The notes below the pieces were generated by a model. The model worked only from the letters and a program-made list of their open reading frames with translations. It was not told where the DNA came from and made no database searches. This document shows, in pieces, positions 1 through 13,819 of a stretch of 64,000 nucleotides of DNA. This stretch comes from Chloroflexota bacterium (lineage in GTDB: Bacteria > Chloroflexota > Anaerolineae > Caldilineales > Caldilineaceae): the NCBI GenBank assembly GCA_016861025.1, contig BOKO01000002.1, forward strand, positions 485,990 through 549,989, written 5' to 3'. A program made the position numbers and the translations under genes. Within the stretch, counting starts at the first letter, position 1, and each line of letters starts with the position of its first letter.

Positions 1-1
1 T

Positions 2-1351
2 GAAGCCACCGACTACAGCAGGCTGATCACGAAGCTGGGCAACCGCGTCTTTCTGATGCACAACGTCAACGACGATGGGCCTGTTGTCTTTCACACACGC
101 TGGGCGATGAGCTACCTACGCGGGCCGTTGACGCTGCCGCAGGTGAGGTCGTTGGTCGGCGCGCCGTCGTCTGCGCCTGCGCCATCGACGCCTGCCGCAC
201 CTGCGCCTCCTTCAGTCGAAGCTGTGCCCGCCGTGACAACCCCGTCGCCAGCCAGCGCCCCACCGCCACCGCAATCCGATCGCCAGTCAGCGCCTCCTGG
301 ATTTCTGCCGACCCAGCCTGCCATTCCTCCCGACATCAAACAGGCTTATCTGCCTTGCCTTATCGATGATCGTCAGGCTATTCGTCTTGCTGGTGATCAG
401 GCCGGCGTGCGCGTGTCGGTCAAAGATGTACAACTTCTTTATGACGCCGGGCTGCTTGGCGTCGCAGCGGTGCGATTTGTGGATCAGCGCCGTTCGATCA
501 ACGAGGAGCTGGAAGTGATGTTGCTGGCTGCTGGTGGGCGCCAGATGACAGGGCTGGACTGGGGCCGCGCCGAACAACTGAACCTGCGGACGAATCAGCT
601 GGCGTCGGCGCCGGAGACGCCTGGCGATGATCAGCCTGTCTTTTTTGCAGACTTGCCTGAGGGATTGGCAAACGCCCGCGCAGTGTCGAACGCGGCAAAA
701 GAGCTGGCGGACTGGCTCTACTACAACATACAGCTTCCATTGACGGTGCATCCTGAGTTGGGCGTCTATCGCCACCCAAACGAGGATGATCGATCATTCA
801 CGATTCGCCTGCAACAGGCGGCGCGCGAACGCCGCGATGCCGAGATGGACAAATTGCGCGCCAAAGCCGAACGCGAGATTCAGCGCGTTGCCGAGCGTCT
901 TGCCAGGGAACAACAGGGGCTGGCCGCCGATCAAGCCAAAGCGCAGGCAAGACAGGCGGAGCAGTGGGTCAATATCGGCGAGAGCGTACTCAACTTCTTC
1001 ACCGGACGCAGCACGCGCCGCGCTGTCTCCAGCGCCACCAGCAAGATCAGCCAGGCGCAGCAGGCGTCGATGCGCGTTGAGGAGAGCAAGCAGACAATCG
1101 CGCGCCTGGAGGCTGAGAAACGCCAGCTCGAAGAGCAGCTTCAGGCTGACATCGCGGCGATTGCCGACCGTTGGGAACACGTCGCCGATCAGTTGACGAC
1201 AGAGCAACTCAAGCCGCGGCGCACGGATGTGAATGTGCGCGCAACGGCGCTGGCATGGGCGCCGGTCTGGCAGGTGCGCTATGATGACGGTCGCGGCGAA
1301 CGCACTATTTCCATTCCCGCCTACGCGGAACTGGACGGCGAGCGTCGATGA
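2..1351 (+). CDS. HerA/DUF853-like ATPase, C-terminal part (5' cut by window edge)
   Basis: The frame is open from the first bases of the window, so the gene begins upstream; the ATG at 56 is internal. The visible 449 residues start with the strand FLMHNVNDDGPVVF followed by TRWAMSYLRGPLT, which I recognise as the end of the ATP-binding core in HerA/DUF87/DUF853-type helicase-like proteins. A Pro/Ala-rich linker (about visible residues 50-115) and a long Glu/Arg/Gln/Ala-rich probable coiled coil (about 270-400) follow. The Walker motifs lie outside the window, so the family call rests on the core end only. The stop overlaps the next start (ATGA), indicating translational coupling. Confidence 0.65.
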   Translation, partial: EATDYSRLITKLGNRVFLMHNVNDDGPVVFHTRWAMSYLRGPLTLPQVRSLVGAPSSAPAPSTPAAPAPPSVEAVPAVTTPSPASAPPPPQSDRQSAPPGFLPTQPAIPPDIKQAYLPCLIDDRQAIRLAGDQAGVRVSVKDVQLLYDAGLLGVAAVRFVDQRRSINEELEVMLLAAGGRQMTGLDWGRAEQLNLRTNQLASAPETPGDDQPVFFADLPEGLANARAVSNAAKELADWLYYNIQLPLTVHPELGVYRHPNEDDRSFTIRLQQAARERRDAEMDKLRAKAEREIQRVAERLAREQQGLAADQAKAQARQAEQWVNIGESVLNFFTGRSTRRAVSSATSKISQAQQASMRVEESKQTIARLEAEKRQLEEQLQADIAAIADRWEHVADQLTTEQLKPRRTDVNVRATALAWAPVWQVRYDDGRGERTISIPAYAELDGERR

Positions 1352-2484
1352 ACATCACCGTACTCGGCGCCGGGCTGGTGGGTGGCGCCATCGTCAAGGA
1401 CCTGGCGGCGTCGCCGGAATTTGTCGTGACAGTCGTCGATCTCAATGCGGCTGCACTGCATCAGCTCGAAGCGGCGGCGCCGGTGCGCACGGTCGAAGCC
1501 AATCTCAACGGGCTTGACGATTTTGGTGAACTGCTTGCAGAGGCAGACCTGGTCGTCTGCGCCGTGCCTGGTTTCATGGGGTTCGCCACGCTGAAGAAGA
1601 TCGTCGCCGCGGGCAAGCACGTTGTCGATATCTCCTTTTTCGCCGAAGATCCATTCTTGCTCGACGAACTGGCGCAACAGCGGGGCGTCACTGCAGTCGT
1701 CGATTGCGGCGTGGCGCCCGGTCTCAGCAATATTCTCTTCGGCGCGCTGGCGCAGCGACTGGAGCGCATCGACCGCTATGAATGTTACGTCGGCGGGCTG
1801 CCGCAGGAGCGACGCTGGCCCTTCGAGTACAAGGCGGTTTTCTCGCCTGTTGATGTGCTCGAGGAGTACACGCGTCCGGCGCGCTATGTCGAACATGGCC
1901 GCGAAGTTGTGCGCCCGGCGCTCTCCGAAGTTGAACTGCGCGATTTTCCGCAGGTCGGCACGCTCGAAGCCTTCAACACCGATGGTTTGCGCACGCTGGC
2001 GCGTACGATGAATGTTCCTTTTATGAAAGAAAAGACCCTACGCTATCCCGGCCACGCCAACTTGATGCGCGTCTTTCGTGAAAGCGGCTTTCTGAACACC
2101 GACGCTATCAAAGTCGACGGCGTCGCCATCGCGCCGATTCGGTTGACGGCGAGACTGCTCTTCGAGCAGTGGCGGCTGCAGCCAGGCGAACACGACCTTA
2201 CCGTGATGCAGGTCATCGTCGAGGGCGTCGAAGCGGGCCGTCCTGTGCGATACACCTGCGATCTGTTCGACCGCTTCGACGCTGCGACCGGCGTCACGTC
2301 GATGGCGCGTACGACCGGATACACCTGCACCGCGGTTGCGCGGCTGGCAGCGAACGGTCGCTTTCGACGCCCCGGCGTCTGCCCACCCGAATTTGTCGGT
2401 CAAACGCCCGGTTGCTGCGACGCCGTGCTGGCCGACCTGGCGGCGCGTGGCGTACATCTCCAAATGCGTTGTACGCCGCTATAA
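1348..2484 (+). CDS. Saccharopine dehydrogenase-like NAD(P)-dependent oxidoreductase
   Basis: 378 aa. The N-terminus MNITVLGAGLVGGAIVKDL is a Rossmann fold with the GxGxxG loop, and DLN at the end of beta-2 fits NAD binding. The middle (DCGVAPGLSNIL) and the later substrate domain resemble saccharopine dehydrogenase / lysine 6-dehydrogenase family proteins. Such enzymes oxidise amino acids at a C-N bond, but the substrate here cannot be read from sequence. The start overlaps the upstream stop by 4 bp, so it is co-translated with the HerA-like gene. A hairpin terminator lies about 120 bp downstream. Family call is solid; lysine specificity is unproven. Confidence 0.75.
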   Translation: MNITVLGAGLVGGAIVKDLAASPEFVVTVVDLNAAALHQLEAAAPVRTVEANLNGLDDFGELLAEADLVVCAVPGFMGFATLKKIVAAGKHVVDISFFAEDPFLLDELAQQRGVTAVVDCGVAPGLSNILFGALAQRLERIDRYECYVGGLPQERRWPFEYKAVFSPVDVLEEYTRPARYVEHGREVVRPALSEVELRDFPQVGTLEAFNTDGLRTLARTMNVPFMKEKTLRYPGHANLMRVFRESGFLNTDAIKVDGVAIAPIRLTARLLFEQWRLQPGEHDLTVMQVIVEGVEAGRPVRYTCDLFDRFDAATGVTSMARTTGYTCTAVARLAANGRFRRPGVCPPEFVGQTPGCCDAVLADLAARGVHLQMRCTPL

Positions 2485-2604
2485 GGAACGATGGATGTCG
2501 TTCCAACATCCATCGTGAATAGAGCGTAACACGTCACTGCATCGATCTAAGTTTGCCGCGCGCCGAAGGGCAGACGTACAATAGCAATAGAAAAGGCCAG
2601 AACT

Positions 2605-2631
2605 GCTCGGCTATGCACGCCGGGCTTTTTT
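2605..2631 (+). terminator. Rho-independent terminator
   Basis: A 7-bp stem (GCTCGGC / GCCGGGC, with one G-U pair in RNA) with a 7-nt loop is followed directly by six T. It lies between the saccharopine dehydrogenase-like gene and typA and separates the two transcription units. Confidence 0.75.
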
Positions 2632-2685
2632 GTGCCACGCTATAGACGGGCGGCGTTGAAAATCGCCCGATAATGATAGGACGAT

Positions 2686-4584
<1,899 letters not shown>

Positions 4585-4586
4585 GG

Positions 4587-4697
4587 GTGTTGCGTGTTGC
4601 GTGTTTCGTGATTGCATCGATGGCGAAGGTGACTCAACACGCACCACGCAACACGCACTACGCACCACACAGCACGCAACACGAAACACGCCCCACG
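4587..4697. repeat. Inverted array hairpin, GTGTTGC family, copy 1
   Basis: The left arm (4587-4610) is GTGTTGC-type units in tandem. The right arm (4635-4697) is the reverse-complement motif (CACGCAACACG, CACGCACCACG) repeated about six times with variation. It fills the typA-trkA gap almost completely. A related element lies at 30508-30635. Confidence 0.8.
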
Positions 4698-4716
4698 TCT
4701 TTTACGGAGTTGAACC

Positions 4717-6060
<1,344 letters not shown>

Positions 6061-6122
6061 CAACGTTGCGGGTTCGGATCGATTCTTCGCCGCCCTGAAT
6101 TTCGCCTTTTGCCGACTCCCAA

Positions 6123-7532
6123 TCAAGGCATCGTTGGTTTGGGCGCGCTGCGATATTGCTCGGGCCAGATGGCCGGCATACTTGCCGGCGGTTGGCCCGC
6201 CTCTGTGATCATCAGATAGAGCAGCGGAGGCGTCATCCATTGGTGCCAGGCATAGGTGGGTGCATTTTCGCCATTGGGTGGCTGCGCGGCGCCAAAGAGA
6301 AAAGTGTACCGACCGGCGGCAAGTTCTATATCGCTGCTTTCCAGCGCAGCGATCAGATCGTCGCCGCGCAGCGTCGGCGCACGCTGCATGGCGTCGGCCA
6401 AGAGCAGCAACGAATCATGGGCGAGGAATACGCTCATTTCCGGCCACGCCAGCCCGTTCTGCCGATACCGATCAAAAAGTTGGCGCCCCATTTCTGGCGC
6501 AATCGAGGGCCATGGCCCGCGGCGCGCGATAACGCTGCCTGCTCCTAGTTGATAGTGCAAACCAAACGCGCCGGGATCAAGCGCACGCCGGCTCTGATTG
6601 ACGACCAGTGTGCCCTTCTCAGGCCGGATGCCGGCGTCGTACAACTGTTGGTGCAGGTCGAGCGCGCTGTCCGCGCCGATTACAATGAACACAGCATCGG
6701 GGATTTCGGGCATCGCCAGCAAGCGCGCGATCTCCGGGGAAAAGTCGGTCATCGGCAGATCGATGCGATGAATGACGGCCTCTAGCCCAAAGCGCCCAAA
6801 CCATTCACCTGTTTGTTCGACGAAGAGGTCGCCGGCGGCCGAATTCTCTGCAATCACTACGGCGCGCACGACGCCATCCCGATTGTAGTCGCCGACATCT
6901 GCCAGCCAGGAGGCGGGCATCGACGCCACCATCGGCGAGGCGGGCGCCAGGCGAAAGAGGTTTTGCGGCATGCTCTCGGTCAGTTGCGGCGCCGCAGCGT
7001 CGATCACAATCATTGGCTTGCCGAATCGCGCGGTCACTTCTGCAACTGCAGCAGTGGATGCATCGCCCAGCCCGACGATGAGCGCAGCAGCGCACTCCTT
7101 CACGATCAACTCCTCCGCCTGCTGCGCCGAGCGCACGGGATCGTCGGCGCTGTCGAGGATTGCCAGTCGCAGCGGCGTTCCCAAAATCCCGGTCGAGTTC
7201 AGGCGCTCGAACGCAAGATTCAGCCCCATTTGCATGTTTGCCGACCGCATCCATGCGCCAGGAGCGGCGAGCGGCAGCAACGCGCCCACCACCACTTCGT
7301 TGGCGGCTGTCAGTGTGTCTGGGCTGCAAGGTTGCGTCGGCGCCGGCGTCGGCGTCACCAGCGTCTCTCGATAGACGATACGCGTTACTTCTACTTCAAC
7401 TGTCTGGATCGTTGGCGCGTGCGGCGTTTCGAGCGTTGATGGCGTAGGTTGTGCACAACCTGCCGCCAGGAACAGGGTCAGCCAGATGCTGAATATCCAC
7501 GTTTGTTGAGAGAAGCTTCTACGGTGAATCAA
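6123..7532 (-). CDS. ABC-type branched-chain amino acid-like substrate-binding lipoprotein
   Basis: 469 aa from a TTG start (no ATG fits near the signal). It has a signal peptide with lipobox LFLAAGC, then a Pro/Thr-rich linker and a periplasmic-binding-protein type I fold (Peripla_BP_6). The segment EVVVGALLPLAAPGAWMRSANMQMGLNLAFERLN is the family start, and ALIVGLGDASTAAVAEV and DAVFIVIGADSALDLHQQL are typical beta-alpha units. It should bind an amino acid or other small ligand outside the membrane. No permease or ATPase lies next to it, so it is an orphan receptor or uses transporters elsewhere. Confidence 0.8.
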   Translation of the reverse strand: MIHRRSFSQQTWIFSIWLTLFLAAGCAQPTPSTLETPHAPTIQTVEVEVTRIVYRETLVTPTPAPTQPCSPDTLTAANEVVVGALLPLAAPGAWMRSANMQMGLNLAFERLNSTGILGTPLRLAILDSADDPVRSAQQAEELIVKECAAALIVGLGDASTAAVAEVTARFGKPMIVIDAAAPQLTESMPQNLFRLAPASPMVASMPASWLADVGDYNRDGVVRAVVIAENSAAGDLFVEQTGEWFGRFGLEAVIHRIDLPMTDFSPEIARLLAMPEIPDAVFIVIGADSALDLHQQLYDAGIRPEKGTLVVNQSRRALDPGAFGLHYQLGAGSVIARRGPWPSIAPEMGRQLFDRYRQNGLAWPEMSVFLAHDSLLLLADAMQRAPTLRGDDLIAALESSDIELAAGRYTFLFGAAQPPNGENAPTYAWHQWMTPPLLYLMITEAGQPPASMPAIWPEQYRSAPKPTMP

Positions 7533-7860
7533 CTTGTTCCGGTCTTTCTACGGTATGTCAGCGAACGCACCCGGGAACAATGCGATTGCCATGATTCGAT
7601 CCATGCCTGTAACGGCTCTGAGCGGAGACTTGCCCAAGCCACAATGAACAAGGTGCTCGTACAGCAGTGACTTTACGGGAAATTAGTATAGCACGTGGCG
7701 TTGCATGGGCAAAAGATAAATTCACCGTCGAATGCTCTGACCAGCCTGCCGATGCTTTTGCGTCACGGTCGCTGGCAATGGCACAATGCCAGCTGATATG
7801 TCCGGCAAACCTGTTTGTCGCCGGCAAGAATTACAAATTCTGTTTTGGAAGGATTGCACA
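7533..7860. other. Divergent intergenic region, 328 bp
   Basis: It separates the minus-strand lipoprotein gene from the plus-strand aminotransferase. I see no supported gene. A perfect 7-bp inverted repeat (GCTGGCA / TGCCAGC, 7771-7793) lies about 70 bp before the aminotransferase start and could be a regulator site. The ribosome binding site GGAAGGA occupies 7847-7853. Confidence 0.5.
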
Positions 7861-9003
7861 ATGCATCAGCAAGTTTTGGAGCGCCCAGCCGACAACATGA
7901 CCGTTTCATCCCGCCATCAGCGACTCTTTATTCCTGGCCCCACCGATGTTGCTGACGAGGTGCTCGCCGCTCAGACTGCACCGATGATCGGACATCGCAG
8001 CGATGAGTTCGAGGCGCTTTTCGCCAAATGTGAGGAGCAGTTGCGCAGCCTGTTCTATACAGCGGCGCGAGTCTATATCCTGGCTGCCTCGGGCACCGCG
8101 TTTCAGGAAGCTGCGATCCGCAATCTGGTTCCGGGGCGCGTCGTCAGCTTTGTCAACGGCGCGTTCAGCCAACGTTGGCATGATGTAGCCGTTGGCTGCG
8201 ACAAGCAGGTCGTGCGCGTCGACGTTCCCTGGAACACCGCCGTCAAGCCGCAACAGGTCGAAGCGGCGTTGCGCGATGCGCTTGTCGCCGGCCCCGTCGA
8301 TGCGATCACCGTCGTTCACAACGAGACCAGCACCGGCGTGATGAGTCCGGTGCAGGAGATTGCAGCGGTCGTGCGTTCGCTTAGCCCGCAAACGTTGGTG
8401 TTGGTCGACGCCGTCTCCTCCTTCAGCGGCGTAAAGATCGAGACCGACGCCTGGGGGCTGGATGTCGTGCTCACATCATCGCAAAAGGCGTTGGCGTTGC
8501 CGCCGGGGCTGGCGTTCGCCGCGGTCAGCGACCGCGCCCTGGCGAAGGCTGAAACGGTCAGCGGTCGCGGCTGGTATTTCGACTTTGTGCGGCTGGAAAA
8601 AGCGCTCAAGAAGAGCACGACGCCGGCGACCCCCGCCATTTCGTTGATGCGTAGCCTCGGTGTGCAGCTCGACCGCATCTTTGCCGAAGGGGTGGAGGAG
8701 CGTTTCGCACGTCACGCATGGCTGGCGGAGCGCACGCAGCGCTGGGCAGTCGCCAACGGCTTCGATCTCATGGCGGAGGATGGTTATCGCTCGCACACGG
8801 TCACGACCATCACCAACACGCGCCAGATCAGCGTCAATCGACTCAACGCCTATCTCGCCCGCCATGATATGGAAATCTCCAACGGCTACGGCGACTATAA
8901 GGATAAAGCCTTCCGCATTGCACATATGGGTGAAGTGCAAACCGGCGATATGGATCGCCTGTTTGCAGCGATGGAAGCGTATCTTGCTGAGAGCGAAACG
9001 TAG
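7861..9003 (+). CDS. PLP-dependent alanine-glyoxylate / serine-pyruvate aminotransferase family
   Basis: 380 aa. The start at 7861 is chosen because GGAAGGA sits 7 nt upstream; an in-frame ATG at 7786 has none. Class V aminotransferase fold: FIPGPTDV near the N-terminus, the cofactor loop AASGTAFQEAAIRN, the aspartate in LVLVDAVSSFSG, and the Schiff-base lysine in TSSQKALALPPG (about K209). Members move amino groups among alanine, serine, glycine and glyoxylate/pyruvate. It lies 15 bp before threonine aldolase, which makes glycine, so a shared glycine/serine/glyoxylate role is a reasonable inference. Confidence 0.85.
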   Translation: MHQQVLERPADNMTVSSRHQRLFIPGPTDVADEVLAAQTAPMIGHRSDEFEALFAKCEEQLRSLFYTAARVYILAASGTAFQEAAIRNLVPGRVVSFVNGAFSQRWHDVAVGCDKQVVRVDVPWNTAVKPQQVEAALRDALVAGPVDAITVVHNETSTGVMSPVQEIAAVVRSLSPQTLVLVDAVSSFSGVKIETDAWGLDVVLTSSQKALALPPGLAFAAVSDRALAKAETVSGRGWYFDFVRLEKALKKSTTPATPAISLMRSLGVQLDRIFAEGVEERFARHAWLAERTQRWAVANGFDLMAEDGYRSHTVTTITNTRQISVNRLNAYLARHDMEISNGYGDYKDKAFRIAHMGEVQTGDMDRLFAAMEAYLAESET

Positions 9004-9018
9004 AGATTGGAGATTCAA

Positions 9019-10056
<1,038 letters not shown>

Positions 10057-10130
10057 CATGATATACATAAGGAACTATCCATGTGGCAATCAACGACTGC
10101 ACCTGACCGTGCGCCGCAGGAGCTTACTGG

Positions 10131-10178
10131 CAAATGCCCTTCTCCAGGAAACGCCTTGTCCCTGAAGAGGGGCATTTG
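10131..10178. repeat. Imperfect 18-bp inverted repeat between threonine aldolase and permease remnant
   Basis: The arms CAAATGCCCTTCTCCAGG (10131-10148) and CCTGAAGAGGGGCATTTG (10161-10178) pair with few mismatches. It has no T-run. It lies near the point where the upstream part of the permease gene has been lost, so it may be a terminator relic or the scar of a mobile element. Confidence 0.5.
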
Positions 10179-10301
10179 TCGAAAACGGGTGCACATGACG
10201 GTCAGACAAGCGACTGAAATCTGAAGTTCTCTGGAGCAGATCATCGGGCTTTTCGCCGCCACATTCTTCCTTCCCACTGGCTACACATCCCTGTCTCCGA
10301 G

Positions 10302-10577
10302 ATGGTGTATCGTCTTCAACTGGCGGACACCTCGTGGGAAGTCATCTTGCAGTTCATCGACTCCTGGAACGACTTTCTGTTGCCGCTGGTGCTGACCTTG
10401 TCGCGCCCTGACCTGCGCACGTTGGCTGTCGGCATGTACGCCTTCCGCGGCGAGTTCTACGTGGATTGGAGCGGCATGGCTGCGGCGGCGTCGATCAGTC
10501 TTCTGCCCGTGATTCTGGTTTTTCTCTTCATGCAGCGCTACTTTGTCGAAGGCATTGCCGGCGCAGTCAAACAATAA
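10302..10577 (+). pseudogene. Remnant of a MalG-type sugar ABC permease (C-terminal piece)
   Basis: About 91 codons match only the C-terminus of carbohydrate ABC permeases of the MalG type: FIDSWNDFLLPLVLTLSRPDLRTLAVGM, then the last membrane segment (AAAASISLLPVILVFLFMQRYF) and the usual tail VEGIAGAVK. A complete permease is about 280 aa and has the EAA loop, which is missing here. The sequence upstream does not continue the protein in any frame. The piece ends 16 bp before the first sulfatase gene, suggesting that a sugar importer once preceded the sulfatases in one operon. Confidence 0.8.
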
Positions 10578-10593
10578 TTAGAAAGGCACACCC

Positions 10594-12129
10594 GTGTCTC
10601 GACCGAATATCCTGTTCATCTCCACCGATCAACAACACTATACAGCTTTGGGGGTGACCGACCCCATCCTGCAGACGCCAGCGCTTGACAGGCTGGCGCG
10701 CGAGGGGACGCGCTTCACACGCGCCTACTGTCCCAACCCGACCTGCTCGCCGACGCGCGCCTCACTCATCACCGGCATGTATCCAGCCTGGCACGGCTGC
10801 TGGGCGATCGGCGTCAAGCTGCCCGAAGATGCGCCGACTGTGGGTGACATCTTTCAAGCGCACGGCTACCGCTCGATTCTGGTCGGCAAGGCGCACTTTC
10901 AGCCGCTGAAGTCAACGCCGGGCAGCGAGTCGATTGAATGCCAGCCCACTCTGCGCAACCTCGACTTCTGGCGCAGCTTTCACGGTCCCTGGTACGGCTT
11001 CGACCATGTTGAGACCGCACGGATGCATGCCAACGAGTCGCACGCAGGCCAACACTACGCGCTGTGGATGGAGGATAAGGGTCTCGCGAACTGGCGTGAC
11101 TATTTCCAGCAGTGGCCGCCCAACTCCGAGGATAAATACGCAGGCCCCTACTACACGCGCGATGCGCTTCACTGGGATCTGCCGGAGGAGTTCCACCACA
11201 CGCACTGGATCGGCGAGCGCACCATCGCTAACATTGAGCAATGCGCTGAGCAGGAGCAGCCCTTCTTCCTGTGGGCGAGCTTTTTTGACCCACACCCACC
11301 CTATGCCGTGCCCGAACCGTGGGCGAGCATGTACGATCCCGCTGATATGCAGCCGGGGCGTTATGTCGAAGGTGAATTTGTCAGGATGCCGCCCCATTTT
11401 GCGCGCACGCGCGAGCCAAACCCTGATTTCGGCGACTACGATGAGCCGGGTGGTCAAGGGCTACACGGTTTTCACTCTCACCTGCACACCGATGCTGAAA
11501 TTCGGCGCAGTATCGCCGCCTACTATGGCATGATGAGCCTGATCGACTTCGAGATCGGGCGCATCCTCGACTATCTCGACGCGGCGGGGCTGGCGGAGAA
11601 CACGCTGGTTGTCTTCACCTCGGATCACGGCCACTTTTTAGGACAGCATGGGCTGATCGCCAAGGGTCCGTTTCACTATGAAGACTTGCTGCGTGTGCCG
11701 ATGATCGTGCGCTATCCAGGCCATGTGCCGGCTGGCGCAGTCTCAGACTCATTGCAAAGCCTGATCGATTACCCTCAGACCCTTCTCGCCGCCGCCGGCA
11801 TCGAGGCGCCGGGCATCATGCAAGGCGTCAACCAGCTTGATGTGTGGTATGGACGTCAACACGCTGCACGCGACTATGCGTTGGTCGAGAATCGCCACAA
11901 CCCGACGACCGTACACCTGCGCACGCTGATCACCGAACGCTACAAGATCACGGTCTACCGCAATGCGGCGTATGGCGAACTCTTCGATCTGGAACGCGAT
12001 CCTGGCGAACACTGCAACCATTGGGACGATCCGGCCTACGCTGGCGTCAAAGCTGAGTTGCTGCATAAGTTTGTGCAGGCCGAAATCCAGCGCGAGCCGA
12101 CGCGTATGCCGCGCATTGCCGGCGCTTGA
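10594..12129 (+). CDS. Type I sulfatase (arylsulfatase family)
   Basis: 511 aa from GTG, with GAAAGG upstream. The N-terminus PNILFISTDQQHYTALG supplies the metal-binding aspartate. CSPTR (Cys about 51) is the CxPxR signature whose cysteine is oxidised to formylglycine. LVVFTSDHGHFLGQHGL holds further Ca-binding residues. It hydrolyses sulfate esters, probably of sulfated sugars, but the substrate is unknown. No secretion signal is evident, so it may act in the cytoplasm. No formylglycine-generating enzyme is seen in the window. It lies upstream of a second sulfatase and downstream of a permease remnant. Confidence 0.92.
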   Translation: MSRPNILFISTDQQHYTALGVTDPILQTPALDRLAREGTRFTRAYCPNPTCSPTRASLITGMYPAWHGCWAIGVKLPEDAPTVGDIFQAHGYRSILVGKAHFQPLKSTPGSESIECQPTLRNLDFWRSFHGPWYGFDHVETARMHANESHAGQHYALWMEDKGLANWRDYFQQWPPNSEDKYAGPYYTRDALHWDLPEEFHHTHWIGERTIANIEQCAEQEQPFFLWASFFDPHPPYAVPEPWASMYDPADMQPGRYVEGEFVRMPPHFARTREPNPDFGDYDEPGGQGLHGFHSHLHTDAEIRRSIAAYYGMMSLIDFEIGRILDYLDAAGLAENTLVVFTSDHGHFLGQHGLIAKGPFHYEDLLRVPMIVRYPGHVPAGAVSDSLQSLIDYPQTLLAAAGIEAPGIMQGVNQLDVWYGRQHAARDYALVENRHNPTTVHLRTLITERYKITVYRNAAYGELFDLERDPGEHCNHWDDPAYAGVKAELLHKFVQAEIQREPTRMPRIAGA

Positions 12130-12141
12130 GAGAATAAAATC

Positions 12142-12219
12142 GACCGCAGATGCGGCGGATTGAGCGGATGAGCGCGGATTTTTTATCTGTGCAGAACTAT
12201 TCAGTCCGTCGCATCTGTG
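12142..12219. repeat. Hairpin with GCGGAT units between the sulfatase genes
   Basis: The left arm (12142-12160) and right arm (12201-12219) pair at about 16 of 19 positions. Between them GCGGAT-like units recur before a T6 run (about 12178-12183). It resembles the GCGGAT hairpins at 35048 and 41108 but is less regular. Confidence 0.6.
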
Positions 12220-12256
12220 GCCTTTCCAGACTTTTCGTGAACGCAAGGAGCATTCT

Positions 12257-13738
12257 ATGCGCATTCTCTACATCGACATTGACTCGCTGCGCCCCGATCA
12301 CCTTTCTTGTTACGGCTACCATCGCCAGACTTCGCCCAATATCGACAGTATTGCGGCGGAAGGGGTGCGCTTCACCAACTTTTATTGCAGCGACTCGCCC
12401 TGTCTGCCCAGTCGCACCGCGCTTTTCACCGGCATGTTTGGCATTCGCACCGGCGTTGTTAACCACGGCGGCGAGTTCGCCGATATGCCGCTCGAAGGGC
12501 AGGGCCGCGGCTTTCGTGCGCGCGTGGCCATGGAAAGTTTCGGCTCGGTGCTGCGTCGCGCCGGTTACCACACCTGCATGATCAGCCCTTTCCCCAACCG
12601 ACACACTGCATATCAGGTGAGCTTTGGTTTTAGCGAGACCTACGACACCGGCAAAGGAGGCCTCGAAAATGCCGATGAGATGTATCCACCCGCCAGCGCC
12701 TGGTTGCACGCCAACGGTCACAAAGACAACTGGTTCCTCCATGTCAACTTTTGGGATCCGCACACACCTTACGATCACCCAGCTGATTTTGGCAATCCGT
12801 TTGCGGATGAGCCGATTGAGTCATGGATCACCCAGGAATTGCTCGACGCGCAGAACGCCAGCTATGGTCCGCACGGCGCCCACGACGTGCCTGGCTACGA
12901 CGATAAGCTGCCGCCGATGTGGACAATGGGCGTTGGGCGCATTCGCACTCTGGCCGACGCCAAAGCGCACATGGACGGCTACGACACCGGCATCCGTTAT
13001 GCTGATCACTTTGTCGGCAAGCTGATCGACGACCTCAAGGCGCTGGGCATCTATGAGGAGACAGCCATCATTATCAGCGCCGACCACGGCGAAAACCAGG
13101 GCGAGCTGAATATCTGGGGCGACCACCAAACCGCCGACCATATCACCAACCGCGTGCCGCTAATCGTGCGTTGGCCCGGCATGACTGACGGCCAGGCAGG
13201 CAGCACGCGTCAGGCGCTGCACTATCATCTCGACCTGCCGGCGACGATCGTTGAGTTGCTCGGCGGCGCACGACCGGAGACATGGGATGGCGCCAGCTTT
13301 GCTGCTGACCTCTCAGCCACAACTGACAGCGGCCGCGACTATCTCGTCATCAGTCAGGGGGCATGGAGTTGCCAACGCGCTGTGCGGTGGGACAAGTGGC
13401 TATTGATCCGCACCTATCACACCGGCCTGAAGGCGTTCCCAACCTACATGCTCTTCGATCTCGACGTAGACCCGCACGAAACGACCAATCTGGCCGAAGC
13501 GCGCCCCGACGTATTGGGCGAAGGGCTGCGCCGGCTGGACGAATGGATGGGTGAGCAGATGTATCGCTCGCAGCGCGGCGATCCTTTTTGGGGCGTGATC
13601 GCCGAAGGCGGGCCGCTGCACGCCAAAGTTGGCAGTCGGGATTGGAACGCCTACCTGGAGCGCCTGCAAGCCAGCGGGCGCGGGCATCATGCCGACGCGC
13701 TGGCGAACTATGCCGGCCGACCGATAGCGCGTACATGA
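12257..13738 (+). CDS. Type I sulfatase, second copy
   Basis: 493 aa. MRILYIDIDSLRPDHLSCYGYHRQTSPNID carries the metal-binding aspartates. The active-site signature is CLPSR (Cys about 49). IIISADHGENQGELNIWGDH is the second metal-binding region. The sequence differs clearly from the upstream sulfatase, so the pair probably acts on different linkages rather than being a recent duplication. AAGGAG lies about 8 nt before the ATG. The family performs sulfate-ester hydrolysis; some members are phosphonate or phosphodiester hydrolases, so the exact reaction remains open. Confidence 0.9.
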   Translation: MRILYIDIDSLRPDHLSCYGYHRQTSPNIDSIAAEGVRFTNFYCSDSPCLPSRTALFTGMFGIRTGVVNHGGEFADMPLEGQGRGFRARVAMESFGSVLRRAGYHTCMISPFPNRHTAYQVSFGFSETYDTGKGGLENADEMYPPASAWLHANGHKDNWFLHVNFWDPHTPYDHPADFGNPFADEPIESWITQELLDAQNASYGPHGAHDVPGYDDKLPPMWTMGVGRIRTLADAKAHMDGYDTGIRYADHFVGKLIDDLKALGIYEETAIIISADHGENQGELNIWGDHQTADHITNRVPLIVRWPGMTDGQAGSTRQALHYHLDLPATIVELLGGARPETWDGASFAADLSATTDSGRDYLVISQGAWSCQRAVRWDKWLLIRTYHTGLKAFPTYMLFDLDVDPHETTNLAEARPDVLGEGLRRLDEWMGEQMYRSQRGDPFWGVIAEGGPLHAKVGSRDWNAYLERLQASGRGHHADALANYAGRPIART

Positions 13739-13819
13739 ACATGCGCAGTTGATCCTGATGTTCTGTCCTCCATCGGTTATAATGGGAATCGAAAATCATG
13801 GGATTGAACTTGCGCACCT

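Noticed and set aside
2641..2685. Promoter for typA
   Set aside because: TTGAAA and GATAAT hexamers are present but not at a workable spacing, so no promoter is listed.
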